From Bryobacteraceae bacterium (GTDB taxonomy: Bacteria > Acidobacteriota > Terriglobia > Bryobacterales > Bryobacteraceae): 61,682 bases of DNA. Positions 8,850-17,625 of the stretch are shown in pieces; positions within the stretch are counted from its first letter, which is position 1; every line of letters begins with the position of its first letter. The position numbers were made by a program, and so were the translations under genes. The stretch lies in the NCBI GenBank assembly GCA_019187195.1, contig JABAQT010000019.1, forward strand, positions 1 to 61,682, written 5' to 3'. The notes under the pieces are model-generated. The model was not told where the DNA came from. It did not search any database and saw only the letters and a list, made by a program, of their open reading frames with translations.

Positions 8850-10304
8850 TTGCCTCGCACACGCGCCCACACGCTGGCCCGGTGGCTTCTGGTGTTCCTG
8901 ATTGCGGTGAATGTTTACCGCGCGGCGGCGCAATCCATCACGACGGACGAAGCCTTCACGTTCATGAGGTCCGTGTTGACGCCCATTCCGGAGTTGTGGC
9001 GGAGCTATGACGCGAATGACCACGTGCTGCACACATTTCTGTGCAAGGCCTCCGTGAAGTTGTTCGGGGCAAGTGAATTCACGCTGCGGATCCCGGCGCT
9101 TCTGGGAGGAGTGCTGCTGCTCGTATCGGCGCTGCGGCTTTGCCGGATGCTGTTCGGCGGCGGCTGGTACATGCTCGCGACGTTTACGCTCATCGCCCTC
9201 AACCCGTTCGTGCTGGACTATTGCTCGATTGCACGCGGTTATGGGATGGCGACGGGCTTTCTTCTGTTTAGCCTTTACCACCTGCTGCGCTACCTCGAGG
9301 GGCCTTTCCGGGAGTGGCGTCTGTATGCGGCGGGAATCGGGTTGGCGCTCGGTGTGGCGGCGAACCTGACCGTAGCCATACCCGGCGCCGCGCTGGTGCT
9401 GATGTTTGCGGCGATTTACCTCGGAGAGGCCGGGCGGAACTGGCCGCGGGTGAGGGCGCGATTCGATCACATCGTGGACCGGATGGTGGTCCCCTGCTCG
9501 GTGGTGATGGTTGGTTTGCTGCTCGGTCCTTTGCTAACGGCGCGCCGGGCGAACTTCTATGCGGGAGCGGCGACACTGTATGAATCCCTGGAGAGCTTCA
9601 ATTATGCCTGCCTGTGGCGCGTCAAGAATCTGCTCGAGGACACACCGCTCCACTATCCCGTGGAGAAGTTCTGGCTGGGCGTTTCGCTGGCGCTGCCGGG
9701 TCTGATTCTTGCCGCGGGGGTTATCGTTGCGTTGCGGGAGCGCAAGCGCGGCGTGATGCTTCTTAGCGGGGTGTGCCTGCTTTCCGCCGCGCTGCTGCTG
9801 GCGCTGCATGGGGCGATGGGCGTGCCGCTTCCCGAGCGCCGCACGGGGCTCTATCTGGTTCCGCTATTTACGCTGCTGGCGGCGGTGGTGGTGTTCCGCC
9901 TGCCAAAATGGGCGCAAGCGATTCCGGGAGGACTGGCGGCGCTCGTGTTGGCGCAGTTCCTTCTATCGTGGAATGTCCGCTTTTACGACGAGTGGCTGAT
10001 GGATGCGGGGAATCGCGATCTGGCGCTGTACCTGCGCAGCCACGCTCCAGCGCCGGGCCGCAAGCTGAAGTTTGGTGGGACGTTTCCGCTCTACCAGGGG
10101 GCCCGGTTTTACAGCCATGTGTACCACATGAACTGGCTGGAATTCCCGCCGGCGGAAGCGAGTCCGGACGCAAGCTACGATGTTTATTTCCTGGATGAGA
10201 AAGACCACTACCTCATTGGGAAACGGCACTTGATGCTGCGTTACGTCGAGCCTTTCTCGAAGGTGGCGATCGCGGTTCCGGGGGATTCTCCGCTTCGGCC
10301 TTGA
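8850..10304 (+). CDS. Multi-spanning membrane glycosyltransferase (GT39/ArnT-like)
   Basis: The protein has about 10 hydrophobic helices and, after the first (WLLVFLIAVNVYRAAA), the segment SITTDEAFTF with the acidic D-E pair. That pair is typical of polyprenyl-phosphate-dependent transferases of the GT-C superfamily (PMT/ArnT). Such enzymes move a sugar from a lipid-linked donor to lipid or protein on the outer face of the inner membrane. No ATG lies at the expected position; the best start is TTG at 8850 (LPRTRAHTLARWLL), so the start is uncertain. The last 92 bases overlap the end of the convergent GH20-like gene. Length is about 484 residues. The acceptor is unknown. Confidence 0.75.
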   Translation: MPRTRAHTLARWLLVFLIAVNVYRAAAQSITTDEAFTFMRSVLTPIPELWRSYDANDHVLHTFLCKASVKLFGASEFTLRIPALLGGVLLLVSALRLCRMLFGGGWYMLATFTLIALNPFVLDYCSIARGYGMATGFLLFSLYHLLRYLEGPFREWRLYAAGIGLALGVAANLTVAIPGAALVLMFAAIYLGEAGRNWPRVRARFDHIVDRMVVPCSVVMVGLLLGPLLTARRANFYAGAATLYESLESFNYACLWRVKNLLEDTPLHYPVEKFWLGVSLALPGLILAAGVIVALRERKRGVMLLSGVCLLSAALLLALHGAMGVPLPERRTGLYLVPLFTLLAAVVVFRLPKWAQAIPGGLAALVLAQFLLSWNVRFYDEWLMDAGNRDLALYLRSHAPAPGRKLKFGGTFPLYQGARFYSHVYHMNWLEFPPAEASPDASYDVYFLDEKDHYLIGKRHLMLRYVEPFSKVAIAVPGDSPLRP

Positions 10305-12162
10305 CCGGGACCTTGCGGATGTCCGTGACGAAGACGGGGAGCGGGGCGCGAATGTCCGGGAGGCGCCAGACGCCGCCCGCGTGGGCCACTTCAAAGTAGT
10401 AGATCAACTGGCCGGATTCGGCGAGATCTCCCGCTGGTATGGTGAACCGGGGGAGGCGCGGTGGGGCTTCCATGGTCCGGAAGCCACCGCCAGAGGAGAT
10501 CATGCGGTAGCGCAGCCGGATGGCGGTGACATTTTGAACAGGCCACACGGTGAGGGGAACGGGGAGAGGCTTCGCGATAGCGGCGGCTTTCAGCGGCTTG
10601 TGGACAATGGCGGGGGGTGTGAGAGGCTTGGGCCAGGGCAGGGCGGTGATCTTCGCGGGAGGCTCCGCGTCCACCTGCTTGAGAAGTTCGCCCAACTCGG
10701 AGGCGCGCTGTTGCCACTTCTCGGACGGAAGGTTCATGGCCTTGGCGAGGCGCATCGCGGCGGCGTATTGGCCGGCGGCCACGCGGAGCGCGCTCTCATG
10801 CCGGGTTCGCTGATAGACTCCGTCCATCACCTCGGCCCACAGGAGGCGCGCGCGATAGCGGGTTAGCTGGAGGAGCCCATCGTATTCACGCCCGCCGGAT
10901 CGTTCCATGGGAAGAATATCGGCATGGAGCCTCTGCACGATGTCGAGGTCCGGCGGTTGATCCCGCGCGATGGCCCAGTCGGCGATGGCGCGGGCGGCGG
11001 CGGCCGAGGCGGGCGAGAGGTTTGGAGGATCGGGATGAGACGGTTGGAAGCCGAGCCTGCCCCAGCATTCGTAGTAAGCATCCGCGTCCGGCGCATCGGG
11101 TGGCGGGCCTTCGACTTCGAATCCCTGCGCGCCGCCTACCTGCGCCCCGTATGCCACGCGGCGAACAAAAGCGGGATCGGCCCATGCGGAAGTGGATACG
11201 GCGCGAAGGGTTGGGATAGGATAGGGGTGGAGGGTATCGAGCGGGGGAACGGCAACGCCTTCGGACAACTGCTCGATGGCCCGCAACGCGACGCCCTGTT
11301 GCCTGGCGGCTTCGAGGACTCGCGGCGTGGCGGCGCGCGGAGGTAGTTCGAGCGTGACCAATCGTCCGGCTTCCTCGAGAGCCGGAATGCCGGCCTCCTC
11401 GATCAACCGCCCGCCGGCGGGATCCGCTTCCACGTGGAAATACACGGCACGGATGGCGGGGCATTCGGCGAGCAGGTGGAGCAGAGCCGAGCGCAGGTAA
11501 GGAATCAGCAGATCAGGGGCGAGCCCTTTCACTTGCGGAGCCGGGGTCTGGGTCCACAAGCCGAGGGTGAAGTCGACCGAGTGATCGAGCGCGGCCTGAG
11601 TGATCATGCGGAGGGTGTCGAGATTGCGCCGGCGATCGAGAGCCGTGACGCCTTCCACTTCCACGCTTTCGAAGTGGGCGAGCGAAAAGAGATAGGGATA
11701 GGGGGGCGCCCAGTTCGAATCGGGACCAAACGCGAGTTGAAGCCGGTTGAAGCGGCTGCGAGCGAGAGTCTCAAAGAAGCGGGACCAGAAGGCGCGGTCG
11801 TGGAAGGATTTCTGCTCCCACTCCTGTTTGCGAAGGCGAAGGCGGAGGCCGCGGATGGCAACGGCGGGCGTGACATGGCTGGAGGCAAGCCGGCCGGTCT
11901 TCCGGATTTGCTCGGCCGCGTCGAGAAGGCCATACATGAGTCCGCGGAGATCGCCGCCGCTGACGCGCCAGGGGGCGATGGTGTAGGCTTCGGGCTGCTC
12001 GGTCATCGAGATTTCGGCGGCGAACTGCCTTGTAACCGAGGGAGGAAGGCGGCGCTCGGCGATGGCCTGCCGCAGTTCGTTCCAGCCGAAATCGACAGCG
12101 CCCGCCTGCGCGCGCGGCGCCAGCAGACAGATGACAAGGGAACGCCTAATCCACCACGACAC
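10213..12162 (-). CDS. Secreted glycoside-hydrolase-like protein (GH20/GH67-type domain architecture)
   Basis: A short signal peptide (RRSLVICLLAPRAQAG) is followed by an N-terminal segment (PWRVSGGDLRGLMYGLLDAAE) typical of the accessory domain found in GH20, GH67 and GH84 enzymes. A TIM-barrel-like part with RGLRLRLRKQEW, SRFNRLQLAF and AVYFHVEADP follows. Clear catalytic residues could not be assigned, so the activity is open. The C-terminus is Pro- and Arg-rich. The GTG start (12162) lies inside the end of the symporter gene (17-base overlap), so the two are co-translated. The last 92 bases overlap the convergent glycosyltransferase gene. Length is 649 residues. Confidence 0.6.
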   Translation of the reverse strand: MSWWIRRSLVICLLAPRAQAGAVDFGWNELRQAIAERRLPPSVTRQFAAEISMTEQPEAYTIAPWRVSGGDLRGLMYGLLDAAEQIRKTGRLASSHVTPAVAIRGLRLRLRKQEWEQKSFHDRAFWSRFFETLARSRFNRLQLAFGPDSNWAPPYPYLFSLAHFESVEVEGVTALDRRRNLDTLRMITQAALDHSVDFTLGLWTQTPAPQVKGLAPDLLIPYLRSALLHLLAECPAIRAVYFHVEADPAGGRLIEEAGIPALEEAGRLVTLELPPRAATPRVLEAARQQGVALRAIEQLSEGVAVPPLDTLHPYPIPTLRAVSTSAWADPAFVRRVAYGAQVGGAQGFEVEGPPPDAPDADAYYECWGRLGFQPSHPDPPNLSPASAAAARAIADWAIARDQPPDLDIVQRLHADILPMERSGGREYDGLLQLTRYRARLLWAEVMDGVYQRTRHESALRVAAGQYAAAMRLAKAMNLPSEKWQQRASELGELLKQVDAEPPAKITALPWPKPLTPPAIVHKPLKAAAIAKPLPVPLTVWPVQNVTAIRLRYRMISSGGGFRTMEAPPRLPRFTIPAGDLAESGQLIYYFEVAHAGGVWRLPDIRAPLPVFVTDIRKVPVKAEAENPPEPRSPPSRKARRNAASSAVSQ

Positions 12163-13927
12163 TCCAGCCTCTTCGTGAAAGATCCCAGTATATTACGGCT
12201 CCGGCCAGGAGGCCGATGGCGATCAACAGGGCTCCCAGGCTGTATTCCTTCAGCAGCAGTTTGCCTGCTCCGAACAACATGCCGTAGATCATGACGCAGC
12301 CGCAAACCCAGTCGATGAGGTTGGCGAAGCCGCCGGCCGTGGGCTTCACTTCGGGGGCGAGTTTCGCGACGGGTCTCCATCCGGCCGCCGACGGGCGGGT
12401 TCGCTTGTAGAAACTCACCAGCACATCAGTGGATTCGGGCGCGGTGAGAAGCGTCACCGCAAGCCAGACAGCGGTGGTGACGCCCACCGTGATGATCATG
12501 ATCCAGGCGAAATCCACCGGCTTATCACTGTCGAATCCGGCGGCTGTCTGGAGGTAGACGGAGACGATGAAGGCGGAGATCATGGCGGAGATTTCGCTCC
12601 AGGCATTGATGCGCCACCAGTACCAGCGCAGCAGCAGAACGCCGCCCGTGCCCGCTCCGGTGACGATAAGGAGTTTCCAGGCTCCGGCGACGGAATCCAT
12701 GTAGAAGGTGACGGCGGCGGAGATGATGCTGAGGGCGATGGTGGCGAGTTGGGAGACGCGCACGAGAGCGGTCTGGCCGGCGTGTTTGTTGATGAAGCGG
12801 CAGTAGACGTCGTTGACCAGGTAACTGGCTCCCCAGTTCAGTTGGGTGGCGATGGTGGACATATAGGCGGCGGCGAAGGCGGCCACCATCAGTCCGCGCA
12901 GGGACGGCGGCAGATGGTCGATCATCACCTTGATGTAGCCGGTCTCGGGATCGGCGAGGTTCGGATAGAGGACCATCGAGGCGAGCGCGGTGAGGATCCA
13001 GGGCCAGGGGCGGATGCCATAGTGGGCGATATTGAACCAAAGGGTGGCGAGAAGGGAATGCTTTTCGTCCTTGGCGCAGAACATGCGCTGGGCGACAAAG
13101 CCGCCGCCGCCGGGTTCGGCGCCGGGATACCAGGTAGCCCACCAGTTGAGCGAGATGTAGACGAGGAAGGTGATCATGGGCATCCAGGCGGAGTTGAGAT
13201 CGGGGATGAAACTGAGCGCGGAGCCGTGACTGCCGGTGGCGACGCCGCGAGCCTGGTCGATGGCGAGGAGTTTGGTTTTCAAAGCGTCGATGCCGCCGAC
13301 GGCATGAACGGCGGCGAAGGCGAGCACGATGACCATACCCATCTTGATGATGAACTGGAACACGTCGGTGACAAGAACACCCCATAGCCCGGAAAGAGTG
13401 GAGATGTAGGAAGTAATGGCGATGAGGCACATGACCAGCAGCAGCGCCTGACCCTTGCCGACGCCAAGGATCAGCATGAGGATCTTCACCATGGCGAGGT
13501 TCACCCAGCCGAGGACGATGCAATTGATGGGAATGCCGAGATAGAGGGCGCGGAATCCGCGAAGGAACGCGGCCGCCTTGCCGGAATAGCGGATTTCCGC
13601 GAATTCGATGTCGGTCATGACGCCGGAGCGGCGCCAGAGACGCGCGTAGAGGAAGACGGTCATCATGCCGCTGGCGACGAAGTTCCACCAGAGCCAGTTG
13701 CCGGCGATCCCGTAGTTGGCCACCATGCCGGTGACGGCGAGGGGCGTATCGGCGGCGAAGGTGGTGGCGACCATCGAGGTGCCGGCCAGCCACCAGGGAA
13801 CATTGCGCCCGGAGAGAAAAAACTCGCCGATGTTCTTACCGGCGCGAGCCTTGTAATACCAGCCGATGGCGAGGTTGAAGAGGAAGTAGAGGGCGACCAC
13901 CGCCCAGTCGAGCGCAGTCAGTTGCAC
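12146..13927 (-). CDS. Sodium:solute symporter family transporter
   Basis: The 593-residue protein has the SSS-family topology of about 14 helices and typical blocks: an N-terminal LDWAVVALYFLFNLAIGWYYK, FFLSGRNVPWWLAGTSMVATTFAADTPLAV (Na+-site region), and a late GLMVAAFAAAYMSTIATQLNWGASYLVND. This family takes up sugars, amino acids, carboxylates or nucleosides with sodium. Coupling to the GH20-like gene suggests a sugar or sugar-derived substrate, but that is inference. The start is GTG at 13927; a perfect TATAAT lies 8 bases upstream, so the transcript may be leaderless. Confidence 0.92.
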   Translation of the reverse strand: MQLTALDWAVVALYFLFNLAIGWYYKARAGKNIGEFFLSGRNVPWWLAGTSMVATTFAADTPLAVTGMVANYGIAGNWLWWNFVASGMMTVFLYARLWRRSGVMTDIEFAEIRYSGKAAAFLRGFRALYLGIPINCIVLGWVNLAMVKILMLILGVGKGQALLLVMCLIAITSYISTLSGLWGVLVTDVFQFIIKMGMVIVLAFAAVHAVGGIDALKTKLLAIDQARGVATGSHGSALSFIPDLNSAWMPMITFLVYISLNWWATWYPGAEPGGGGFVAQRMFCAKDEKHSLLATLWFNIAHYGIRPWPWILTALASMVLYPNLADPETGYIKVMIDHLPPSLRGLMVAAFAAAYMSTIATQLNWGASYLVNDVYCRFINKHAGQTALVRVSQLATIALSIISAAVTFYMDSVAGAWKLLIVTGAGTGGVLLLRWYWWRINAWSEISAMISAFIVSVYLQTAAGFDSDKPVDFAWIMIITVGVTTAVWLAVTLLTAPESTDVLVSFYKRTRPSAAGWRPVAKLAPEVKPTAGGFANLIDWVCGCVMIYGMLFGAGKLLLKEYSLGALLIAIGLLAGAVIYWDLSRRGWSVVVD

Positions 13928-13935
13928 GGACGGTA

Positions 13936-13941
13936 ATTATA
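13936..13941 (-). promoter_or_regulatory. -10 box TATAAT of the symporter operon
   Basis: A perfect TATAAT sits inside the palindrome GGTAATTATACC (plus strand 13932-13943), with 8 bases between it and the GTG start at 13927. Transcription would begin at or next to the start codon. No good -35 match was found 16-18 bases upstream, where the sequence is already the end of the kinase gene. Confidence 0.55.
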
Positions 13942-13957
13942 CCGCCCATGCGCCGAG

Positions 13958-16786
13958 CTACGATTTGGCGGCCGCTTTTTCGAACTGGCTGAGGGTTTCC
14001 TGAGCACGATTGAGGCGCATGCGCTGATAAGGGCCCGGACCGACCTTGACCGGCCACTCGAGCCAGTTCTGGACGCTCTTTCTCTGAAGATCGAGCGCCT
14101 GGCGCCAGTTGGTTCTGGCGGCGGGTCCGCCTTTGCGCGCCTCGAGCGCATAGAAGTTGGCGATGCTCTCCTGGCAATCGGAAAGATCGCGCAGGAGATA
14201 GGCATCGGTTGGCCGCTCCCAGAGCAGGCCGACGATGGTCTCCATGCCTTTTTCAAGGCTCGCGAGAGCATCCTTATCCTTGCCCAGTCTCATGTAGACT
14301 TCGGCCATGGCCTCATAGGTTTCCTGTAACTCGCGCTGGAAGCGCCGCCAGTCCGGAGTAGCGCGCCGCAGTTCGGTTTGCCGGCCGAGAACGCGCTCAT
14401 AGGATTGCAGGGCTTCATGGAGGTGGTTGAGATTCTGGAGCGCGTAACCGGTTCCGAGCAGGCCGTCGGCGTTGTCGCGGATGAAATCGGGGTTATCGGG
14501 AGAGATACGGAGATTGATCTCCGAAAGTCCGATGGCGCGGCGGTAGAGAAGCAGCGATTCCGCGGGTTGGGTGTCCACGATCATCAGCCCCAGCTTGCGA
14601 AGCACGCGATCGAGGTCGCGCCGCGAGCGGGCGTCCGTGGTATCGCGGGCGTAGTGGCGTTCGGCGATTGCCAGCGCCGCCCGGTAACTCGATATGGCCT
14701 CCGCGGGATGGCAGAGATGAATATCCCGGGGATTGCCGGCGATGTCTCCCGACATCTCGAGGAGACGGAACCGGAACCGGGAATCCTCCCACCCGGCGCC
14801 GAGAGCAGCCTTGCCCAACTGTTCTGATTCCTTCACCCGCGCCTGGGCCTTTTCGGTTTGGCCGGTCTCGAGTTGGGCCTGAGCGAGATTCAGTTGAACG
14901 GACAATAACTGTTCCTGGGCAGGGAGATCATGGCGCGCGGCGGCCAGGTTCCGCGCGTGCTCGAGTTGGGGCATGAGATAGGGGATTGCGCCGCGCGGAT
15001 TGGCGGAACGCATCTCGAGGTTCACGATTCCACCGTAGACTCCCGCCAGGCACTCGTTGCCGCTGTTCCGCGACAGCGCGGACAACGTCTGGCCGTAGCG
15101 GAGCGCGTCCTGAAAGGTATGCCGGGCCCGCGTGAAATCCCCATCCAGGGTTTCCAACTGGCCTTCGGCGCGCAAGGCCGAACAGAGATTCGGGAGAACC
15201 TCGAGGGGATGGAACTTCTCCGCCGCAAGCCGCTCCATGATGGCGCTCGCCTTGCGGTAGTGTTCGAGCGACGCTTTTGTCTGACCGAGGTTCGACGATC
15301 CCGGCGCGCCCAACAGTTGCGCGATCTTATAGTATCCCTGCGCCAGTTCCAACTGTAGTTGGTCGTCGTTGCCCGCTTCCCGGGCGAGGTTGTCCAGGTA
15401 GCGGACCACAGTGGAAGCCATCCATTCGCGCAATTCGGTGGACTGGGGCATGAGGGCGATGCGTTTGTCGAGGTCGGTAAGCAGCGTGTTGGCGAGTTGC
15501 CTCACCTGCTGAAACCGCCGTTCGGCCCTGCGCGCCTGGTAGGCAGTGGCGGTGATGCCCCCCACCAGGGTGAGCAGCACCATGGCCGCCGCGACGATGG
15601 GCAGTTTGTGGCGGCGGACGAACTTCGCGGCGTGATAGCGGATGGTCCCGCGGTGGGCGAGCACGACCTGGCCGTTCAGGTAGCGCTCGATGTCGTCCAT
15701 GAGACGGCCGACCGAGGGGTAGCGGCGCTCAGGCTCCTTGCGCATCGCCATGGCCGCGATGCTGTCGAGATCTCCGGTCAATTCGCGGCTGAGCCGTTCG
15801 TGTTCAGGGGTCTTTTCCCGCAGTACCGCCACGCTCGGCAGCGGCGGATCCTCGTGGCAGATGATGCGCTCGATTTCGGCCGTGGAATAGTTCTTGAAGC
15901 GGTGGGCCGGCAGGTCGGTGAGTAATTCGTAGAGGATGGCTCCGAGGGAGTAGACATCGGTGGCGATGGTGATGGGGCTTCCCAAGACCTGCTCGGGGCT
16001 GCCATAGTCCGGCGTCATCATGCGCACGACGGTTTGCGTCACATAGCCGCTGCCCGGTTCCTGGTCGAGGACCTTGGCGATGCCGAAATCGAGCAGTTTG
16101 ACCATCCCGTGCTTGTCGACGAGAATGTTGCTGGGCTTCAAATCGCGGTGGACGACGAGGTTGCGGTGGGCATAGTAGACAGCGTTGGCCGCCTGTAGAA
16201 AAAGCCTCAGGCGTTCGCGCACGGAGAGGTTGCGCCGCTGGCAATACTGCACCAGGGTGTCGCCTTCCTCGACGAACTCCATGACATAGTAGGGAATGCC
16301 CTCGCTGGTGACGCCCCCGTCGATGAATCGGGCGATGTTGGGGTGCTCCAATTGGGCGAGAATCTGGCGTTCCTGCCGGAAGCGGTCGAGCACGAACTTG
16401 GTGTCGTGGCCCTGCTGGACGAGTTTGAGGGCGACTTTCTTGTGATACTGCTCGTCATCCCGCTCGGCGAGGTAGACGACGCCCATTCCTCCGCGGCCGA
16501 TGACCTGCAACAGGCGGTAGTGGCCAATGCGCATTCCCAGGCGCTGGCCGGAGTGATCCGCCGCCATCCGCTTTCCCGATGCGGTGAGGAGACCGGCGGC
16601 CTGCTCGACCATGTTCTTCAGCAGCGCGCCGCTCTTGGGTTCGTTTCGCAGGAGGGCTTCAACTTCCCGGCGGAGTTCCTGATCGGCTCCGCATTCGCGA
16701 TCGAGGAAGACTTCGGCTTCTTCTGGGGAAAGCCCCTCGGTGCGCGCGAAGACATCCTCGATTTGCCGCCAACGTTCCGGACTCAT
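13958..16786 (-). CDS. Transmembrane Ser/Thr protein kinase with C-terminal TPR region
   Basis: A Hanks-type kinase domain covers residues about 90-370: glycine loop GRGGMGVV (98-105), catalytic Lys in ALKLV (121), HRDLKPSN (213-220), DFG (233-235) and the SPE equivalent of APE (263-265). One membrane helix follows (about 396-414, LPIVAAAMVLLTLVGG), then about 500 residues of helical TPR-like repeats outside the membrane. The kinase would phosphorylate cytoplasmic targets in response to something bound by the TPR part. The first 85 residues look like the small helical N-terminal region common to acidobacterial kinases. The ATG at 16786 has a GATAAT 11 bases upstream. All catalytic residues are intact. 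Confidence 0.92.
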   Translation of the reverse strand: MSPERWRQIEDVFARTEGLSPEEAEVFLDRECGADQELRREVEALLRNEPKSGALLKNMVEQAAGLLTASGKRMAADHSGQRLGMRIGHYRLLQVIGRGGMGVVYLAERDDEQYHKKVALKLVQQGHDTKFVLDRFRQERQILAQLEHPNIARFIDGGVTSEGIPYYVMEFVEEGDTLVQYCQRRNLSVRERLRLFLQAANAVYYAHRNLVVHRDLKPSNILVDKHGMVKLLDFGIAKVLDQEPGSGYVTQTVVRMMTPDYGSPEQVLGSPITIATDVYSLGAILYELLTDLPAHRFKNYSTAEIERIICHEDPPLPSVAVLREKTPEHERLSRELTGDLDSIAAMAMRKEPERRYPSVGRLMDDIERYLNGQVVLAHRGTIRYHAAKFVRRHKLPIVAAAMVLLTLVGGITATAYQARRAERRFQQVRQLANTLLTDLDKRIALMPQSTELREWMASTVVRYLDNLAREAGNDDQLQLELAQGYYKIAQLLGAPGSSNLGQTKASLEHYRKASAIMERLAAEKFHPLEVLPNLCSALRAEGQLETLDGDFTRARHTFQDALRYGQTLSALSRNSGNECLAGVYGGIVNLEMRSANPRGAIPYLMPQLEHARNLAAARHDLPAQEQLLSVQLNLAQAQLETGQTEKAQARVKESEQLGKAALGAGWEDSRFRFRLLEMSGDIAGNPRDIHLCHPAEAISSYRAALAIAERHYARDTTDARSRRDLDRVLRKLGLMIVDTQPAESLLLYRRAIGLSEINLRISPDNPDFIRDNADGLLGTGYALQNLNHLHEALQSYERVLGRQTELRRATPDWRRFQRELQETYEAMAEVYMRLGKDKDALASLEKGMETIVGLLWERPTDAYLLRDLSDCQESIANFYALEARKGGPAARTNWRQALDLQRKSVQNWLEWPVKVGPGPYQRMRLNRAQETLSQFEKAAAKS

Positions 16787-16876
16787 GAAGCGCTGAAATT
16801 ATCGTAACAGGGGATGGGGGTTTGGGAAGCTGGGCGAAGGTGAAAGAGGGGGAGGGGAGGAGAGCTAGACAGAATA

Positions 16877-16896
16877 ACATAAATATATTTTTATGT
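16877..16896. promoter_or_regulatory. AT-rich inverted repeat upstream of toxin-antitoxin pair 1
   Basis: ACATAAA (16877-16883) and TTTATGT (16890-16896) are perfect arms around a 6-base AT centre, ending 13 bases before the antitoxin start. Antitoxins of this type usually bind such palindromes to repress their own operon. The AT-rich block contrasts sharply with the GC-rich surroundings. It also contains -10-like hexamers (TATATT; TATTAC at 16896-16901). Confidence 0.5.
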
Positions 16897-16909
16897 ATTA
16901 CCATAAAGC

Positions 16910-17143
16910 ATGCGTACTACTATCGACTTGCCGGATCAGTTGTTCCGGCAGGCCAAGGCAACCGCCGCGCTGCGAGGGACAACACTGAAGAATCTCGTGG
17001 TGGCTGCCATCGAACGTGAGATCGTGGCCGGCGGACCCGAGGCCGGCGGACGCAGGCGCCGCATGCGTCTGCCGCTGGTGCGTCTTGGGGGAGGAAGGCG
17101 GCTGGACCTGAGCGAATTCAACTTCGATGACCTACTTGCCTGA
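16910..17143 (+). CDS. VapB-like antitoxin
   Basis: The 77-residue protein starts MRTTIDLPDQLFRQAKATAALRG, a ribbon-helix-helix N-terminus typical of DNA-binding antitoxins. A basic middle (GGRRRRMRLP) and a C-terminal tail (LDLSEFNFDDLLA) that would fill the toxin active site follow. It overlaps the PIN-domain gene by 17 bases, the usual antitoxin-first order. No ribosome-binding site is visible before the ATG, so translation may be leaderless. It is divergent from the kinase gene. The assignment comes from the partner gene and the fold, not from a close family match. Confidence 0.8.
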   Translation: MRTTIDLPDQLFRQAKATAALRGTTLKNLVVAAIEREIVAGGPEAGGRRRRMRLPLVRLGGGRRLDLSEFNFDDLLA

Positions 17144-17567
17144 CATAAACCTGTGGATGGCGTTAGCTGTGGAGGGCCACACTCATCACGCCGAGGCGCA
17201 AGCATGGCTGGAAGAATGCGAGGAGGACATGCTTGCGTTCTGCCGGGTGACGGAGATGGGCTTGCTGCGCCTGTTGACGAATGCGAGCGTCATGGGGAGA
17301 GATGTGCTCACTCCCGAACAGGCTTGGAGGGTGAGGGACGGATTCGCGGACGATGACCGGGTGGTCTTTCTGCCCGAGGCGCCCGGGTTCGACGGTCGCT
17401 GGCGCGAGTATTCGGAGATCAGGAAAGGCGGGCAGAATTTCTGGAACGACGCCTACCTGGCGGCGTTTGCCGAGGCGGCGGATTGCACGCTGGTGACATT
17501 TGACCGCGGGCCGTGGAAAAACGGAAGAGGCCGGGTGCGAGTATTGGGCGCGGACGGGGTAAGGTAA
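17127..17567 (+). CDS. PIN-domain ribonuclease toxin (VapC-like)
   Basis: PIN-domain toxins are Mg2+-dependent RNases, often acting on tRNA. The 146-residue protein has the acidic quartet in order: Asp6 (LPDINLW), Glu43 (TEMGLLRLL), Asp108 (FWNDAYLAAFAE) and Asp126 (LVTFDRGPW). The N-terminal DINLW and NDAYLAA forms are typical of the TTX/VapC subgroup. The ATG lies within the antitoxin gene (17-base overlap), so the two are translated together. The active-site residues are all present, so the toxin is probably functional. Confidence 0.88.
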   Translation: MTYLPDINLWMALAVEGHTHHAEAQAWLEECEEDMLAFCRVTEMGLLRLLTNASVMGRDVLTPEQAWRVRDGFADDDRVVFLPEAPGFDGRWREYSEIRKGGQNFWNDAYLAAFAEAADCTLVTFDRGPWKNGRGRVRVLGADGVR

Positions 17568-17625
17568 CGAGCGAGCCTCTCTTGCTGAGTTAGACTGGGT
17601 AGAAATCTCACCCGGAGACGCCGTC

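Noticed and set aside
8845..9470. An upstream extension of the DUF1080 protein to about 9470
   Set aside because: The extra 200 residues are Arg/His/Gln-rich and run opposite the glycosyltransferase. The signal peptide MRRILFALLPL marks the real start.
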